This document shows, piece by piece, positions 6,528-8,739 of a stretch of 8,739 nucleotides of DNA; the first letter of the stretch is position 1; the number at the start of each line of letters is the position of its first letter. The position numbers were made by a program, and so were the translations under genes. The DNA comes from Candidatus Parcubacteria bacterium (lineage in GTDB: Bacteria; Patescibacteriota; Minisyncoccia; Phycocordibacterales; SBAW01), in the NCBI GenBank assembly GCA_014379165.1, contig JACMMG010000031.1, forward strand, positions 1 through 8,739, written 5' to 3'. The notes beneath the pieces were generated by a model. That model did no database searches and was not told the DNA's origin. It saw only the letters and a program-made list of their open reading frames with translations.

Positions 6528-7578
6528 CGCGGCGCAAAAAGCCTTTGTAGGACTTTCAGGGGGGGTCGACTCTGCCGTCTCGGCAGCCCTCTTGCTTAAA
6601 GGAGGCTACGATGTAACGGGAGTATTTATTAAAATACAAATTCCTGGATATCCATGCCCCGCCGCCCTAGACAGGATCGAAGCGATGCGGGTTGCTGCAC
6701 ATTTGCGCATCCCGTTCATTGAGATCGATCTTTCAAAAGAATACGAACAAGAAGTATTTCGTCCCTCGATAGCGGAGTTTAAAAAGGGAAGAACTCCTAA
6801 CCCCGACACACTTTGTAATGAAAAAATAAAATTTGGTCTATTTTTTAATTTTGCTCGCCTGAAGGGCGCTGACGTTGTGGCAACAGGGCATTATGCGCAA
6901 TTAAAAGAAGGCAATTTATACACAGGGACCGACCCTGCGAAAGATCAAAGTTATTTTTTATGGATGGTACCTCAAGCCGCTCTTGCACACACACTTTTCC
7001 CCGTGGGCTCCTTCAAAAAGACGGAGGTGCGAAAATTAGCTGAAAAATTTGACCTTCCAAATCGGACACGCAAGGACAGCCAAGGTCTATGCTTTCTTGG
7101 AGATATTTCGATCGAGGACATGCTTGAGCGAGAAGTTTCGCCTCGCGCGGGCGAAGTTCTATACGAAGAGGGAGAAGTAATAGGCAATCATAAAGGGGCA
7201 GCACTCTACACACTTGGCCAACGTCACGGGTTACAACTTCTTGCTCACACGCCAGTAACCAAACCCCACTTTGTTATTGCAAAAGATATTGAGCGCAACA
7301 CCCTTATCGTCTCACAATCGCCATTCCCCAAAGGAAAACATAAAACAATTGCAACACTTTCGCACACAAACTGGATAGGCGAAGTGAAAGACGGTGCTTG
7401 CGAGGCGCAGTATCGTTATCATGGCGAGCGTATCAAAGCGGAACTTTTGAGAACTAACGACAGGACAGTAGTTACGCTTGACACACCCCATTACGTGCCG
7501 CTGGGGCAATCGCTAGTTCTCTACAGGGGAGAGAAATTAATAGGAGGAGGGATACTGGAAAGTGCTACACTAGATTGA
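6484..7578 (+). CDS. mnmA: tRNA-specific 2-thiouridylase MnmA
   Basis: Installs the 2-thio group on the wobble uridine (U34) of Lys, Glu and Gln tRNAs, using ATP and a persulfide sulfur. Numbering from ATG 6484 (364 aa): the ATP-binding PP-loop is SGGVDS at 25-30. The nucleophilic Cys is Cys111 in TPNPDTLCNEKIKF. GHYAQL and DQSYFL follow. The persulfide-carrying Cys is Cys203 in DSQGLCFLG. The C-terminal beta domains include YTLGQRHGL and end with GGGILE. No start codon exists between the mltG stop and the PP-loop, so translation must begin inside mltG, at ATG 6484 (44-nt overlap) or ATG 6472 (56-nt overlap). This gives about 19 extra residues before the usual MnmA N-terminus. No Shine-Dalgarno is seen. 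The gene ends in tandem stops TGATAA. Identification is secure; the exact start is not. Confidence 0.95.
   Translation: MTNISPIKPHTSGANAAQKAFVGLSGGVDSAVSAALLLKGGYDVTGVFIKIQIPGYPCPAALDRIEAMRVAAHLRIPFIEIDLSKEYEQEVFRPSIAEFKKGRTPNPDTLCNEKIKFGLFFNFARLKGADVVATGHYAQLKEGNLYTGTDPAKDQSYFLWMVPQAALAHTLFPVGSFKKTEVRKLAEKFDLPNRTRKDSQGLCFLGDISIEDMLEREVSPRAGEVLYEEGEVIGNHKGAALYTLGQRHGLQLLAHTPVTKPHFVIAKDIERNTLIVSQSPFPKGKHKTIATLSHTNWIGEVKDGACEAQYRYHGERIKAELLRTNDRTVVTLDTPHYVPLGQSLVLYRGEKLIGGGILESATLD
7563..7571 (+). promoter_or_regulatory. Possible internal extended -10 promoter
   Basis: TGcTACACT, an extended -10 match, lies in the last codons of mnmA and ends 9 nt before the ATG at 7581. Transcription from it would give a leaderless message for the nuclease gene. 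There is no good -35, and the gene can also be read from the upstream operon. Confidence 0.35.
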
Positions 7579-7580
7579 TA

Positions 7581-8402
7581 ATGTCTTTGGTAGTTTCGAA
7601 AGCAGATGGAACCGTTGAATCGTTTGAACCGGAAAAACTTGTTTCCTCTTTAAAACGCGCCGGCGCTTCTACAGATGTGGCACAAGATATTGCGCGCGAT
7701 CTGGAAAAATCGCTATGGAGCGGCATTTCAACGCAAGAAATATATGGCAGAGCATTTGCGAGGCTGCGTGAACATCGCCGCGGTGTAGCAGCTCGCTATA
7801 GTCTCAAACGAGCCGTTCTCGACTTTGGTCCCTCGGGTTTTCCATTCGAATCATATATCGCGGAACTCTTTCGTGCAGAAGGATATCCTGCTGAAGTCGA
7901 TAAAATCATCCAAGGCAAATGCGTTGATCACGAAGTTGATGTTGTGGTTCACCAAAAAGACGCAAAAACGTATGTGGAAGCGAAGTTCCATAACAATCTC
8001 GGATTTAGAACCGATCTTAAAGTAGTTCTGTACGTTCAAGCGCGCATTGAAGATATCGCGCAGGCAAATGAATTGGCGCGGGGGCTCGTTGTGACTAATA
8101 CAAAATTTACTTCCAAAGCAATTCAGTACGCCAGCTGTCACGGTTTGGAACTTCTTGCATGGGATTATCCCCACCATGGAACGCTTCACGAGCGCATCGA
8201 TAAAGCGGCACTGTACCCCATAACCGCCCTTACAACTTTGTCTCATCACGAAAAGAGGGCTCTGCTAGAGGATAGAATCGTTCTTTGTAATGCGCTCTCT
8301 AGTCGCACGGAAGTTTTACAGAATATTGGTGTCACGGGTGCGAAGGCGACAGGCGTTCTTGAAGAGGTGGGCGCGTTGTGCATGCCCGAAGGCAGGGTAT
8401 AA
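7581..8402 (+). CDS. ATP-cone / Mrr-type restriction endonuclease-like fusion protein
   Basis: A 273-residue cytoplasmic protein with three parts. Residues 3 to about 85 form an ATP-cone, the nucleotide-sensing module of ribonucleotide reductases and NrdR: VVSKADGTVESFEPEKLVSSLKRAGAS is split by helices, ending in RYSLKRAVLDFGPSGF. Residues 88 to about 200 form an Mrr-like PD-(D/E)xK nuclease fold: FESYIAELF, DHEVDVVV (Asp120), then YVEAKFHN with Glu133 and Lys135, and VVTNTKFTSKAIQYA. The last 60 residues (TLSHHEKRALLEDRIVLC to GAKATGVLEEVGALC) look like a helical helix-hairpin-helix-type tail. The catalytic residues appear intact. The start ATG is 2 nt after the mnmA stop; the track-like upstream TTG at 7575 would overlap that stop. 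I recall the same architecture in Bacteroidetes and CPR genomes; its function is not established. A nuclease gated by (d)NTP binding is inferred. Confidence 0.9.
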   Translation: MSLVVSKADGTVESFEPEKLVSSLKRAGASTDVAQDIARDLEKSLWSGISTQEIYGRAFARLREHRRGVAARYSLKRAVLDFGPSGFPFESYIAELFRAEGYPAEVDKIIQGKCVDHEVDVVVHQKDAKTYVEAKFHNNLGFRTDLKVVLYVQARIEDIAQANELARGLVVTNTKFTSKAIQYASCHGLELLAWDYPHHGTLHERIDKAALYPITALTTLSHHEKRALLEDRIVLCNALSSRTEVLQNIGVTGAKATGVLEEVGALCMPEGRV

Positions 8403-8403
8403 T
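8376..8403 (+). promoter_or_regulatory. Promoter with perfect TATAAT overlapping a stop codon
   Basis: A consensus -10, TATAAT (8398-8403), contains the TAA stop of the nuclease gene (8400-8402). A partial -35, TTGTGC (8376-8381), stands 16 bp upstream. Transcription would start near 8410, giving a leader of about 45 nt for the gene at 8456. Confidence 0.6.
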
Positions 8404-8415
8404 CGAGGCAACTGG

Positions 8416-8452
8416 GATTCGCTATTAATACGTTTTTTAATGATAGAGAATC
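8416..8452 (+). promoter_or_regulatory. 5'-leader hairpin just before a start codon
   Basis: The inverted repeat GATTCgCTAT / ATAGaGAATC has ten-base arms with one G-A mismatch and a 17-nt loop containing T6. It ends 3 nt before ATG 8456 and fills most of the predicted 5' leader. It lacks a GC-rich stem followed by a U tract, so a translational or RNA-stability element fits better than a terminator. Confidence 0.45.
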
Positions 8453-8455
8453 AGT

Positions 8456-8739
8456 ATGCAAGCAAATAACCCGGGCCAAGGAAATACTTCAGGAGGAGGG
8501 CCGAAGCAAAGTGGACTTTCATGGTCACAGCCGCCACGTACTACTACCAATACCTCTGGCGCTTCAAGTTCGAGCGCAGGAGCATCAAGTGTTGTGCCAA
8601 AATCTGTTGCACAAACATCTTCTAAAGGTTCTTCTTCTGCCTCCGCACCATCAACTGCACGTACATCATCTAATACCACAATGGGTTATACAACACGAAC
8701 TGGATGGATATTTGGTGCAGGAGTTGTCGTTGGAGCTCT
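8456..8739 (+). CDS. Ser/Thr-rich low-complexity membrane protein (3'-truncated)
   Basis: The frame opens at ATG 8456, 12 nt after an in-frame TAG, and stays open to the window end (94 codons). Residues 1-82 are rich in Ser, Thr, Ala, Gly, Pro and Gln (GLSWSQPP, then runs such as SGASSSSAGASS and SSKGSSSASAPS), with few charges. This predicts a disordered cytoplasmic tail or linker. From Trp84 the sequence turns hydrophobic (GWIFGAGVVVGAL), the start of a probable membrane segment cut off by the edge. There is no cleavable signal peptide at the N-terminus. The family is not recognised, though short disordered tails before one anchor are common in CPR surface proteins. The minus-strand open frame opposite it (8437-8679) is a shadow. 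Confidence 0.75.
   Translation, partial: MQANNPGQGNTSGGGPKQSGLSWSQPPRTTTNTSGASSSSAGASSVVPKSVAQTSSKGSSSASAPSTARTSSNTTMGYTTRTGWIFGAGVVVGA

Noticed and set aside
7543..7551. GGAGGAGGG as a Shine-Dalgarno for the nuclease gene.
   Set aside because: It is about 30 nt from ATG 7581 and encodes the conserved GGGI of the MnmA C-terminus.
7576..7578. UGA recoded as glycine (code 25).
   Set aside because: UGA ends mnmA at the expected family length, followed at once by TAA, and also ends the small minus-strand gene just before a terminator.
7851..8249. A 132-residue open frame on the minus strand.
   Set aside because: It lies wholly opposite the nuclease gene, with no recognisable motif; it reads as a shadow.
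8416..8452. The hairpin as an intrinsic terminator of the operon.
   Set aside because: The stem is AT-rich and mismatched, and the T run is in the loop instead of after the stem.

Overview
The window looks like a piece of a small-genome candidate phyla radiation (Patescibacteria) chromosome, most likely a parcubacterium. This rests on recalled family resemblance, not on a search. The reasons are a leucyl-tRNA synthetase with a Nudix domain inside its editing domain, a sigma-region-4/HARE-HTH regulator, a membrane protein resembling the front half of CPR DNA-translocation ATPases, very tight gene packing, and no Shine-Dalgarno motif before any of the seven starts. UGA ends at least two genes as a stop, so the standard bacterial code fits better than code 25 of Gracilibacteria/Absconditabacteria.

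Layout: (1) 1-2646 +, the 3' three quarters of leuS, its editing domain interrupted by a complete HAD phosphatase-like domain and then a Nudix domain. (2) A strong promoter at 2664-2691 drives a sigma-region-4/winged-helix/HARE-HTH protein (2707-3750 +). (3) A perfect 15-bp hairpin at 3758-3791 serves as a terminator between convergent genes. (4) 3804-4055 -, a small two-helix membrane protein, divergent from the next operon across overlapping -10 elements. (5) 4096-8402 +, a tight four-gene operon: an envelope protein related to VirD4/HerA partner domains, mltG, mnmA (overlapping mltG by 44 nt), and an ATP-cone/Mrr-type nuclease fusion. (6) A promoter whose TATAAT overlaps the operon's last stop codon, followed by a 5' leader that is nearly all hairpin, leading into a Ser/Thr-rich membrane protein (8456 to the window end, +), cut by the edge.

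How the genes fit together: most are housekeeping genes for translation (leuS, mnmA) and cell-wall synthesis (mltG), mixed with a transcription regulator and DNA-handling or envelope proteins. The most unusual object is the LeuRS with tandem HAD and Nudix insertions, both with complete-looking catalytic motifs. No CRISPR array, tRNA, rRNA, insertion sequence or phage gene was seen. No gene-free stretch exceeds 60 bases.
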